Shown here in pieces: positions 50,890 through 63,600 of a stretch of DNA of 64,000 bases. Both the position numbers and the translations under genes were made by a program. Source of the DNA: Auanema rhodensis (lineage: Eukaryota; Nematoda; Chromadorea; Rhabditida; Rhabditidae); the NCBI GenBank assembly GCA_964057225.1, contig OZ059898.1, forward strand, positions 3,100,001 through 3,164,000. The letters run 5' to 3'. Within the stretch, counting starts at the first letter, position 1; every line of letters starts with the position of its first letter. Below the pieces are notes generated by a model. The model was given only the letters and a program-made list of their open reading frames with translations, was not told the DNA's origin and made no database searches.

Positions 50890-52292
50890 CACCGAGATAT
50901 CAACTGATATAAGTTCACACTTATATCCTCGATTTTCACCCTGAAGAATTAACTTTTTCGTTGAATAACATTGTCTATCGTCTTTGCCTTGAAAAATGGA
51001 ATCTAAAAACATCTACTTTTTGCTAAATTATTTTGAAATTTTTCGAAAAAATTTTTGTCAAAATGTTTTTGGAAGCAATGTTGAGTGTACATGGAAACTC
51101 AACATACACTAATGCATCATTTTTCAAACGATCATAACTAATTTTTGTATTAAGCTTTTCTCAATGTAGTATAGTGCATTCGATGCGGATTTTTAAGCTG
51201 CGTCGATCTGTGTTATCAGATTTGCGCTAGCTTAAAAATGCACCGAGATATCAACTGATATAAGTTCACACTTATATCCTCGATTTTCATCCTGAAGAAT
51301 TAATTTTTTCGTTGAATAACATTGTCCATCGTCTTTGCCTTGAAAAATCGAATCTAAAAACATCTACTTTTCGCTAAATTATTTTGAAATTTTTCGAAAA
51401 AATTTTTGTCAAAATGTTTTTGGAAGCAATGTTGAGTGTACATGGAAACTCAACATACACTAATGCATCATTTTTCAAACGATCATAACTAATTTTTGTA
51501 TCAAGCGTTTTTCAATGTAGTATAGTGCATTCGATCCGGATTTTCAAGCTGCGTCGATCTGTGTTATCAGATTTGCGCTAGCTTAAAAATGCACCGAGAT
51601 ATCAACTGATATAAGTTCACACTTATATCCTCGATTTTCACCCTGAAGAAATAATTTTTTCGTTGAATAACATTGTCCATCGTCTTTGCCTTGAAAAAAG
51701 GAATCTAAAAACATCTACTTTTTGCTAAATTATTTTGAAATTTTTCGAAAAAATTTTTGTCAAAATTTTTTGGAAGCAATGTTGAGTGTACATGGAAACT
51801 CAACATACACTAATGCATCATTTTTCAAACGATCATAACTAATTTTTGTATTAAGCGTTTTTCAATGTAGTATAGTGCATCCGATGCGGATTTTTAAGCT
51901 GCGTCGATCTGTGTTATCAGATTTGCGCTAGCTTAAAAATGCACCGAGATATCAACTGATATAAGTTCACACTTATATCCTCGATTTTCATCCTGAAGAA
52001 TTAATTTTTTCGTTGAATAACATTGTCCATCGTCTTTGCCTTGAAAAATCAAATCTAAAAACATCTACTTTTCGCTAAATTATTTTGAAATTTTTCGAAA
52101 AAATTTTTGTCAAAATGTTTTTGGAAGCAATGTTGAGTGTACATGGAAACTCAACATACACTAATGCATCATTTTTCAAACGATCATAACTAATTTTTGT
52201 ATCAAGCGTTTTTCAATGTAGTATAGTGCATTCGATGCGGATTTTTAAGCTGCGTCGATCTGTGTTATCAGATTTGCGCTAGCTTAAAAATG
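50890..52292 (+). repeat. Four lead-in monomers before the 10-mer array
   Basis: 50890 resembles N' (TTAAGCTTTTC). 51241 has CATCCTG, AAAATCG, TCGCTAAATT, GATCCGG and TTTTCAAG and matches the monomers at 53697 and 57181. 51592 has the short CAAAATTTTTTGG and GCATCCGATGCGG. 51942 has AAATCAAATC like those at 54373, 55426, 57857 and 58910. This looks like a partial earlier version of the 10-monomer unit. Confidence 0.72.
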
Positions 52293-54047
52293 CACCGAGA
52301 TATCAACTGATATAAGTTCACACTTATATCCTCGATTTTCACCCTGAAGAATTAATTTTCTCGTTGAATAACATTGTCCATCGTCTTTGCCTTGAAAAAA
52401 GGAATCTAAAAACATCTACTTTTTGCTAAATTATTTTGAAATTTTTCGAAAAAAGTTTTGTCAAAATGTTTTTGGAAGCAATGTTGAGTGTACATGGAAA
52501 CTCAACATACACTAATGCATCATTTTTCAAACGATCATAACTAATTTTTGTATTAAGCTTTTCTCAATGTAGTATAGTGCATTCGATGCGGATTTTCAAG
52601 CTGCGTCGATCTGTGTTATCAGATTTGCGCTAGCTTAAAAATGCACCGAGATATCAACTGATATAAGTTCACACTTATATCCTCGATTTTCACCCTGAAG
52701 AATTAATTTTTTCGTTGAATAACATTGTCTATCGTCTTTGCCTTGAAAAATGGAATCCAAAAACATCTACTTTTTGCTAAATTATTTTGAAATTTTTCGA
52801 AAAAATTTTTGTCAAAATGTTTTTGGAAGCAATGTTGAGTGTACATGGAAACTCAACATACACTAATGCATCATTTTTCAAACGATCATAACTAATTTTT
52901 GTATCAAGCGTTTTTCAATGTAGTATAGTGCATTCGATGCGGATTTTTAAGCTGCGTCGATCTGTGTTATCAGATTTGCGCTAGCTTAAAAATGCACCGA
53001 GATATCAACTGATATAAGTTCACACTTATATCCTCGATTTTCATCCTGAAGAATTAATTTTTTCGTTGAATAACATTGTCTATCGTCTTTGCCTTGAAAA
53101 AAGGAATCTAAAAACATCTACTTTTTGCTAAATTATTTTGAAATTTTCCGAAAAAATTTTTGTCAAAATGTTTTTGGAAGCAATGTTGAGTGTACATGGA
53201 AACTCAACATACACTAATGCATCATTTTTCAAACGATCATAACTAATTTTTGTATCAAGCGTTTCTCAATGTAGTATAGTGCATTCGATCCGGATTTTTA
53301 AGCTGCGTCGATCTGTGTTATCAGATTTGCGCTAGCTTAAAAATGCACCGAGATATCAACTGATATAAGTTCACACTTATATCCTCGATTTTCACCCTGA
53401 AGAAATAATTTTTTCGTTGACTAACATTGTCCATCGTCTTTGCCTTGAAAAAAGGAATCTAAAAACATCTACTTTTTGCTAAATTATTTTGAAATTTTTC
53501 GAAAAAATTTTTGTCAAAATGTTTTTGGAAGCAATGTTGAGTGTACATGGAAACTCAACATACACTAATGCATCATTTTTCAAACGATCATAACTAATTT
53601 TTGTATTAAGCTTTTCTCAATGTAGTATAGTGCATTCGATGCGGATTTTTAAGCTGCGTCGATCTGTGTTATCAGATTTGCGCTAGCTTAAAAATGCACC
53701 GAGATATCAACTGATATAAGTTCACACTTATATCCTCGATTTTCATCCTGAAGAATTAATTTTTTCGTTGAATAACATTGTCCATCGTCTTTGCCTTGAA
53801 AAATCGAATCTAAAAACATCTACTTTTCGCTAAATTATTTTGAAATTTTTCGAAAAAATTTTTGTCAAAATGTTTTTGGAAGCAATGTTGAGTGTACATG
53901 GAAACTCAACATACACTAATGCATCATTTTTCAAACGATCATAACTAATTTTTGTATCAAGCGTTTTTCAATGTAGTATAGTGCATTCGATCCGGATTTT
54001 CAAGCTGCGTCGATCTGTGTTATCAGATTTGCGCTAGCTTAAAAATG

Positions 54048-54372
54048 CACCGAGATATCAACTGATATAAGTTCACACTTATATCCTCGATTTTCACCCT
54101 GAAGAAATAATTTTTTCGTTGAATAACATTGTCCATCGTCTTTGCCTTGAAAAAAGGAATCTAAAAACATCTACTTTTTGCTAAATTATTTTGAAATTTT
54201 TTGGAAGCAATGTTGAGTGTACATGGAAACTCAACATACACTAATGCATCATTTTTCAAACGATCATAACTAATTTTTGTATCAAGCGTTTTTCAATGTA
54301 GTATAGTGCATTCGATCCGGATTTTCAAGCTGCGTCGATCTGTGTTATCAGATTTGCGCTAGCTTAAAAATG
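54048..54372 (+). repeat. Shortened 325-bp monomer (26-base internal deletion)
   Basis: The A/T-tract block is cut from GAAATTTTTCG...TCAAAATGTTTTTGG to GAAATTTTTTGG, removing the D4 palindrome and its surroundings while D1, D2 and D3 remain (D3 with one TTTTCAAG mismatch). Both ends share AAATTTTT, so a slippage or microhomology-mediated loss is likely, probably from the already shorter CAAAATTTTTTGG form. The right half carries TATCAAGCG, GATCCGG and TTTTCAAG, like its left neighbour at 53697. Confidence 0.88.
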
Positions 54373-57300
54373 CACCGAGATATCAACTGATATAAGTTCA
54401 CACTTATATCCTCGATTTTCATCCTGAAGAATTAATTTTTTCGTTGAATAACATTGTCCATCGTCTTTGCCTTGAAAAATCAAATCTAAAAACATCTACT
54501 TTTCGCTAAATTATTTTGAAATTTTTCGAAAAAATTTTTGTCAAAATGTTTTTGGAAGCAATGTTGAGTGTACATGGAAACTCAACATACACTAATGCAT
54601 CATTTTTCAAACGATCATAACTAATTTTTGTATCAAGCGTTTTTCAATGTAGTATAGTGCATTCGATGCGGATTTTTAAGCTGCGTCGATCTGTGTTATC
54701 AGATTTGCGCTAGCTTAAAAATGCACCGAGATATCAACTGATATAAGTTCACACTTATATCCTCGATTTTCACCCTGAAGAATTAATTTTCTCGTTGAAT
54801 AACATTGTCCATCGTCTTTGCCTTGAAAAAAGGAATCTAAAAACATCTACTTTTTGCTAAATTATTTTGAAATTTTCCGAAAAAATTTTTGTCAAAATGT
54901 TTTTGGAAGCAATGTTGAGTGTACATGGAAACTCAACATACACTAATGCATCATTTTTCAAACGATCATAACTAATTTTTGTATTAAGCGTTTTTCAATG
55001 TAGTATAGTGCATTCGATGCGGATTTTTAAGCTGCGTCGATCTGTGTTATCAGATTTGCGCTAGCTCAAAAATGCACCGAGATATCAACTGATATAAGTT
55101 CACACTTATATCCTCGATTTTCACCCTGAAGAATTAATTTTCTCGTTGAATAACATTGTCCATCGTCTTTGCCTTGAAAAAAGGAATCTAAAAACATCTA
55201 CTTTTTGCTAAATTATTTTGAAATTTTTCGAAAAAAGTTTTGTCAAAATGTTTTTGGAAGCAATGTTGAGTGTACATGGAAACTCAACATACACTAATGC
55301 ATCATTTTTCAAACGATCATAACTAATTTTTGTATTAAGCTTTTCTCAATGTAGTATAGTGCATTCGATGCGGATTTTCAAGCTGCGTCGATCTGTGTTA
55401 TCAGATTTGCGCTAGCTTAAAAATGCACCGAGATATCAACTGATATAAGTTCACACTTATATCCTCGATTTTCATCCTGAAGAATTAATTTTTTCGTTGA
55501 ATAACATTGTCCATCGTCTTTGCCTTGAAAAATCAAATCTAAAAACATCTACTTTTCGCTAAATTATTTTGAAATTTTTCGAAAAAATTTTTGTCAAAAT
55601 GTTTTTGGAAGCAATGTTGAGTGTACATGGAAACTCAACATACACTAATGCATCATTTTTCAAACGATCATAACTAATTTTTGTATCAAGCGTTTTTCAA
55701 TGTAGTATAGTGCATTCGATGCGGATTTTTAAGCTGCGTCGATCTGTGTTATCAGATTTGCGCTAGCTTAAAAATGCACCGAGATATCAACTGATATAAG
55801 TTCACACTTATATCCTCGATTTTCACCCTGAAGAATTAATTTTCTCGTTGAATAACATTGTCCATCGTCTTTGCCTTGAAAAAAGGAATCTAAAAACATC
55901 TACTTTTTGCTAAATTATTTTGAAATTTTTCGAAAAAAGTTTTGTCAAAATGTTTTTGGAAGCAATGTTGAGTGTACATGGAAACTCAACATACACTAAT
56001 GCATCATTTTTCAAACGATCATAACTAATTTTTGTATTAAGCTTTTCTCAATGTAGTATAGTGCATTCGATGCGGATTTTCAAGCTGCGTCGATCTGTGT
56101 TATCAGATTTGCGCTAGCTTAAAAATGCACCGAGATATCAACTGATATAAGTTCACACTTATATCCTCGATTTTCACCCTGAAGAATTAATTTTTTCGTT
56201 GAATAACATTGTCTATCGTCTTTGCCTTGAAAAATGGAATCCAAAAACATCTACTTTTTGCTAAATTATTTTGAAATTTTTCGAAAAAATTTTTGTCAAA
56301 ATGTTTTTGGAAGCAATGTTGAGTGTACATGGAAACTCAACATACACTAATGCATCATTTTTCAAACGATCATAACTAATTTTTGTATCAAGCGTTTTTC
56401 AATGTAGTATAGTGCATTCGATGCGGATTTTTAAGCTGCGTCGATCTGTGTTATCAGATTTGCGCTAGCTTAAAAATGCACCGAGATATCAACTGATATA
56501 AGTTCACACTTATATCCTCGATTTTCATCCTGAAGAATTAATTTTTTCGTTGAATAACATTGTCTATCGTCTTTGCCTTGAAAAAAGGAATCTAAAAACA
56601 TCTACTTTTTGCTAAATTATTTTGAAATTTTCCGAAAAAATTTTTGTCAAAATGTTTTTGGAAGCAATGTTGAGTGTACATGGAAACTCAACATACACTA
56701 ATGCATCATTTTTCAAACGATCATAACTAATTTTTGTATCAAGCGTTTCTCAATGTAGTATAGTGCATTCGATCCGGATTTTTAAGCTGCGTCGATCTGT
56801 GTTATCAGATTTGCGCTAGCTTAAAAATGCACCGAGATATCAACTGATATAAGTTCACACTTATATCCTCGATTTTCACCCTGAAGAAATAATTTTTTCG
56901 TTGACTAACATTGTCCATCGTCTTTGCCTTGAAAAAAGGAATCTAAAAACATCTACTTTTTGCTAAATTATTTTGAAATTTTTCGAAAAAATTTTTGTCA
57001 AAATGTTTTTGGAAGCAATGTTGAGTGTACATGGAAACTCAACATACACTAATGCATCATTTTTCAAACGATCATAACTAATTTTTGTATTAAGCTTTTC
57101 TCAATGTAGTATAGTGCATTCGATGCGGATTTTTAAGCTGCGTCGATCTGTGTTATCAGATTTGCGCTAGCTTAAAAATGCACCGAGATATCAACTGATA
57201 TAAGTTCACACTTATATCCTCGATTTTCATCCTGAAGAATTAATTTTTTCGTTGAATAACATTGTCCATCGTCTTTGCCTTGAAAAATCGAATCTAAAAA

Positions 57301-57531
57301 CATCTACTTTTCGCTAAATTATTTTGAAATTTTTCGAAAAAATTTTTGTCAAAATGTTTTTGGAAGCAATGTTGAGTGTACATGGAAACTCAACATACAC
57401 TAATGCATCATTTTTCAAACGATCATAACTAATTTTTGTATCAAGCGTTTTTCAATGTAGTATAGTGCATTCGATCCGGATTTTCAAGCTGCGTCGATCT
57501 GTGTTATCAGATTTGCGCTAGCTTAAAAATG

Positions 57532-57856
57532 CACCGAGATATCAACTGATATAAGTTCACACTTATATCCTCGATTTTCACCCTGAAGAAATAATTTTTT
57601 CGTTGAATAACATTGTCCATCGTCTTTGCCTTGAAAAAAGGAATCTAAAAACATCTACTTTTTGCTAAATTATTTTGAAATTTTTTGGAAGCAATGTTGA
57701 GTGTACATGGAAACTCAACATACACTAATGCATCATTTTTCAAACGATCATAACTAATTTTTGTATTAAGCGTTTTTCAATGTAGTATAGTGCATCCGAT
57801 GCGGATTTTTAAGCTGCGTCGATCTGTGTTATCAGATTTGCGCTAGCTTAAAAATG
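57532..57856 (+). repeat. Shortened 325-bp monomer, second copy
   Basis: This has the same 26-base deletion as 54048-54372, 3,484 bases away, so it is the same event copied with the 10-mer. Its right half is different: TTAAGCG and GCATCCGATGCGG, matching the undeleted monomer at 51592. The version here is probably ancestral and the other copy had its right half replaced; the reverse cannot be excluded by eye. Confidence 0.88.
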
Positions 57857-59260
57857 CACCGAGATATCAACTGATATAAGTTCACACTTATATCCTCGAT
57901 TTTCATCCTGAAGAATTAATTTTTTCGTTGAATAACATTGTCCATCGTCTTTGCCTTGAAAAATCAAATCTAAAAACATCTACTTTTCGCTAAATTATTT
58001 TGAAATTTTTCGAAAAAATTTTTGTCAAAATGTTTTTGGAAGCAATGTTGAGTGTACATGGAAACTCAACATACACTAATGCATCATTTTTCAAACGATC
58101 ATAACTAATTTTTGTATCAAGCGTTTTTCAATGTAGTATAGTGCATTCGATGCGGATTTTTAAGCTGCGTCGATCTGTGTTATCAGATTTGCGCTAGCTT
58201 AAAAATGCACCGAGATATCAACTGATATAAGTTCACACTTATATCCTCGATTTTCACCCTGAAGAATTAATTTTCTCGTTGAATAACATTGTCCATCGTC
58301 TTTGCCTTGAAAAAAGGAATCTAAAAACATCTACTTTTTGCTAAATTATTTTGAAATTTTCCGAAAAAATTTTTGTCAAAATGTTTTTGGAAGCAATGTT
58401 GAGTGTACATGGAAACTCAACATACACTAATGCATCATTTTTCAAACGATCATAACTAATTTTTGTATTAAGCGTTTTTCAATGTAGTATAGTGCATTCG
58501 ATGCGGATTTTTAAGCTGCGTCGATCTGTGTTATCAGATTTGCGCTAGCTTAAAAATGCACCGAGATATCAACTGATATAAGTTCACACTTATATCCTCG
58601 ATTTTCACCCTGAAGAATTAATTTTCTCGTTGAATAACATTGTCCATCGTCTTTGCCTTGAAAAAAGGAATCTAAAAACATCTACTTTTTGCTAAATTAT
58701 TTTGAAATTTTTCGAAAAAAGTTTTGTCAAAATGTTTTTGGAAGCAATGTTGAGTGTACATGGAAACTCAACATACACTAATGCATCATTTTTCAAACGA
58801 TCATAACTAATTTTTGTATTAAGCTTTTCTCAATGTAGTATAGTGCATTCGATGCGGATTTTCAAGCTGCGTCGATCTGTGTTATCAGATTTGCGCTAGC
58901 TTAAAAATGCACCGAGATATCAACTGATATAAGTTCACACTTATATCCTCGATTTTCATCCTGAAGAATTAATTTTTTCGTTGAATAACATTGTCCATCG
59001 TCTTTGCCTTGAAAAATCAAATCTAAAAACATCTACTTTTCGCTAAATTATTTTGAAATTTTTCGAAAAAATTTTTGTCAAAATGTTTTTGGAAGCAATG
59101 TTGAGTGTACATGGAAACTCAACATACACTAATGCATCATTTTTCAAACGATCATAACTAATTTTTGTATCAAGCGTTTTTCAATGTAGTATAGTGCATT
59201 CGATGCGGATTTTTAAGCTGCGTCGATCTGTGTTATCAGATTTGCGCTAGCTTAAAAATG

Positions 59261-60664
59261 CACCGAGATATCAACTGATATAAGTTCACACTTATATCCT
59301 CGATTTTCACCCTGAAGAATTAATTTTCTCGTTGAATAACATTGTCCATCGTCTTTGCCTTGAAAAAAGGAATCTAAAAACATCTACTTTTTGCTAAATT
59401 ATTTTGAAATTTTCCGAAAAAATTTTTGTCAAAATGTTTTTGGAAGCAATGTTGAGTGTACATGGAAACTCAACATACACTAATGCATCATTTTTCAAAC
59501 GATCATAACTAATTTTTGTATTAAGCGTTTTTCAATGTAGTATAGTGCATTCGATGCGGATTTTTAAGCTGCGTCGATCTGTGTTATCAGATTTGCGCTA
59601 GCTTAAAAATGCACCGAGATATCAACTGATATAAGTTCACACTTATATCCTCGATTTTCACCCTGAAGAATTAATTTTCTCGTTGAATAACATTGTCCAT
59701 CGTCTTTGCCTTGAAAAAAGGAATCTAAAAACATCTACTTTTTGCTAAATTATTTTGAAATTTTTCGAAAAAAGTTTTGTCAAAATGTTTTTGGAAGCAA
59801 TGTTGAGTGTACATGGAAACTCAACATACACTAATGCATCATTTTTCAAACGATCATAACTAATTTTTGTATTAAGCTTTTCTCAATGTAGTATAGTGCA
59901 TTCGATGCGGATTTTCAAGCTGCGTCGATCTGTGTTATCAGATTTGCGCTAGCTTAAAAATGCACCGAGATATCAACTGATATAAGTTCACACTTATATC
60001 TTCGATTTTCACCCTGAAGAAATAATTTTTTCGTTGAATAACATTGTCCATCGTCTTTGCTTTGAAAAAAGGATTCTAAAAACATCTACTTTTTGCTAAA
60101 TTATTTTGAAATTTTTCGAAAAAAGTTTTGTCAAAATGTTTTTGGAAGCAATGTTGAGTGTACATGGAAACTCAACATACACTAATGCATCATTTTTCAA
60201 ACGATCATAACTAATTTTTGTATTAAGCTTTTCTCAATGTAGTATAGTGCATTCGATGCGGATTTTCAAGCTGCGTCGATCTGTGTTATCAGATTTGCGC
60301 TAGCTTAAAAATGCACCGAGATATCAACTGATATAAGTTCACACTTATATCTTCGATTTTCACCCTGAAGAAATAATTTTTTCGTTGAATAACATTGTCC
60401 ATCGTCTTTGCTTTGAAAAAAGGATTCTAAAAACATCTACTTTTTGCTAAATTATTTTGAAATTTTTCGAAAAAAGTTTTGTCAAAATGTTTTTGGAAGC
60501 AATGTTGAGTGTACATGGAAACTCAACATACACTAATGCATCATTTTTCAAACGATCATAACTAATTTTTGTATTAAGCTTTTCTCAATGTAGTATAGTG
60601 CATTCGATGCGGATTTTCAAGCTGCGTCGATCTGTGTTATCAGATTTGCGCTAGCTTAAAAATG
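59261..60664 (+). repeat. AAAGTTTT-type monomers with a tandem pair carrying TATCTTCG
   Basis: 59261 and 59612 complete the last AAATCAAATC trimer. 59963 and 60314 look identical to each other: both have TATATCTTCG, AAATAATTTTTTCG, TTTGCTTTG, AAAGGATTCT, AAAGTTTTGTC, TTAAGCTTTTC and TTTTCAAG. Their right halves match 59612. They look like a one-monomer tandem duplication too young to have diverged. Confidence 0.78.
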
Positions 60665-63600
60665 CACCGAGATATCAACTGATACAAGTTCACACTTATA
60701 TCCTCGATTTTCACCCTGAAGAATTAATTTTTTCGTTGAATAACATTGTCCATCGTCTTTGCCTTGAAAAAAGGAATCTAAAAACATCTACTTTTTGCTA
60801 AATTATTTTGAAATTTTCCGAAAAAATTTTTGTCAAAATGTTTTTGGAAGCAATGTTGAGTGTACATGGAAACTCAACATACACTAATGCATCATTTTTC
60901 AAACGATCATAACTAATTTTTGTATTAAGCTTTTCTCAATGTAGTATAGTGCATTCGATGCGGATTTTTAAGCTGCGTCGATCTGTGTTATCAGATTTGC
61001 GCTAGCTTAAAAATGCACCGAGATATCAACTGATATAAGTTCACACTTATATCCTCGATTTTCACCCTGAAGAATTAACTTTTTCGTTGAATAACATTGT
61101 CTATCGTCTTTGCCTTGAAAAATGGAATCTAAAAACATCTACTTTTTGGTAAACTATTTTGAAATTTTTCGAAAAAATTTTTGTCAAAATGTTTTTGGAA
61201 GCAATGTTGAGTGTACATGGAAACTCAACATACACTAATGCATCATTTTTCAAACGATCATAACTTATTTTTGTATCAAGCGTTTCTCAATGTAGTATAG
61301 TGCATTCGATCCGGATTTTTAAGCTGCGTCGATCTGTGTTATCAGATTTGCGCTAGCTTAAAAATGCACCGAGATATCAACTGATATAAGTTCACACTTA
61401 TATCCTCGATTTTCACCCTGAAGAATTAATTTTTTCGTTGAATAACATTGTCCATCGTCTTTGCCTTGAAAAAAGGAATCTAAAAACATCTACTTTTTGC
61501 TAAATTATTTTGAAATTTTCCGAAAAAATTTTTGTCAAAATGTTTTTGGAAGCAATGTTGAGTGTACATGGAAACTCAACATACACTAATGCATCATTTT
61601 TCAAACGATCATAACTAATTTTTGTATCAAGCGTTTTTCAATGTAGTATAGTGCATTCGATGCGGATTTTTAAGCTGCGTCGATCTGTGTTATCAGATTT
61701 GCGCTAGCTTAAAAATGCACCGAGATATCAACTGATACAAGTTCACACTTATATCCTCGATTTTCACCCTGAAGAAATAATTTTTTCGTTGAATAACATT
61801 GTCCATCGTCTTTGCCTTGAAAAAAGGATTTTAAAAACATCTACTTTTTGCTAAATTATTTTGAAATTTTTCGAAAAAATTTTTGTCAAAATGTTTTTGG
61901 AAGCAATGTTGAGTGTACATGGAAACTCAACATACACTAATGCATCATTTTTCAAACGATCATAACTAATTTTTGTATCAAGCGTTTCTTAATGTAGTAT
62001 AGTGCATTCGATCCGGATTTTTAAGCTGCGTCGATCTGTGTTATCAGATTTGCGCTAGCTTAAAAATGCACCGAGATATCAACTGATATAAGTTCACACT
62101 TATATCCTCGATTTTCACCCTGAAGAAATAATTTTTTCGTTAAATAACATCGTCCATCGTCTTTGCCTTGAAAAAAGAAATCTAAAAACATCTACTTTTT
62201 GCTAAATTATTTTGAAATTTTTCGAAAAAATTTTTGTCAAAATGTTTTTGGAAGCAATGTTGAGTGTACATGGAAACTCAACATACACTAATGCATCATT
62301 TTTCAAACGATCATAACTAATTTTTGTATTAAGCGTTTTTCAATGTAGTATAGTGCATTCGATGCGGATTTTTAAGCTGCGTCGATCTGTGTTATCAGAT
62401 TTGCGCTAGCTTAAAAATGCACCGAGATATCAACTGATATAAGTTCACACTTATATCCTCGATTTTCACCCTGAAGAATTAATTTTTTCGTTGAATAACA
62501 TTGTCTATCGTCTTTGCCTTGAGAAAAGGAATCTAAAAACATCTACTTTTTGCTAAATTATTTTGAAATTTTTCGAAAAAATTTTTGTCAAAATGTTTTT
62601 GGAAGCAATGTTGAGTGTACATGGAAACTCAACATACACTAATGCATCATTTTTCAAACGATCATAACTAATTTTTGTATCACGCGTTTTTCAATGTAGT
62701 ATAGTGCATTCGATGCGGATTTTTAAGCTGCGTCGATCTGTGTTATCAGATTTGCGCTAGCTTAAAAATGCACCGAGATATCAACTGATATAAGTTCACA
62801 CTTATATCCTCGATTTTCACCCTGAAGAATTAACTTTTTCGTTGAATAACATTGTCTATCGTCTTTGCCTTGAAAAATGGAATCTAAAAACATCTACTTT
62901 TTGGTAAACTATTTTGAAATTTTTCGAAAAAATTTTTGTCAAAATGTTTTTGGAAGCAATGTTGAGTGTACATGGAAACTCAACATACACTAATGCATCA
63001 TTTTTCAAACGATCATAACTAATTTTTGTATCACGCGTTTTTCAATGTAGTATAGTGCATTCGATGCGGATTTTTAAGCTGCGTCGATCTGTGTTATCAG
63101 ATTTGCGCTAGCTTAAAAATGCACCGAGATATCAACTGATATAAGTTCACACTTATATCCTCGATTTTCACCCTGAAGAATTAACTTTTTCGTTGAATAA
63201 CATTGTCTATCGTCTTTGCCTTGAAAAATGGAATCTAAAAACATCTACTTTTTGGTAAACTATTTTGAAATTTTTCGAAAAAATTTTTGTCAAAATGTTT
63301 TTGGAAGCAATGTTGAGTGTACATGGAAACTCAACATACACTAATGCATCATTTTTCAAACGATCATAACTAATTTTTGTATCACGCGTTTTTCAATGTA
63401 GTATAGTGCATTCGATGCGGATTTTTAAGCTGCGTCGATCTGTGTTATCAGATTTGCGCTAGCTTAAAAATGCACCGAGATATCAACTGATATAAGTTCA
63501 CACTTATATCCTCGATTTTCACCCTGAAGAATTAACTTTTTCGTTGAATAACATTGTCTATCGTCTTTGCCTTGAAAAATGGAATCTAAAAACATCTACT

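Larger units (their letters stand above)
52293..59260 (+). repeat. 10-monomer (3,484-bp) higher-order repeat, two tandem copies
   Basis: Copies are 52293-55776 and 55777-59260. The ordered markers are: AAAGTTTTGTC with TTTTCAAG; ATGGAATCCAAA; CATCC with GTCTATC and TTTTCCG; GTTGACTAAC; AAAATCG with GATCCGG and TTTTCAAG; a monomer with a 26-base deletion; AAATCAAATC; TTTTCTCG with TTTTCCG and TTAAGCG; AAAGTTTTGTC again; and AAATCAAATC. Length is ten monomers minus 26. Differences I saw are the right half of the deleted monomer and GCTAGCTCAAAA near 55066. A trimer (AAATCAAATC, TTTTCCG type, AAAGTTTT type) within it also occurs alone at 54373-55425, 57857-58909 and 58910-59962. Confidence 0.9.
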
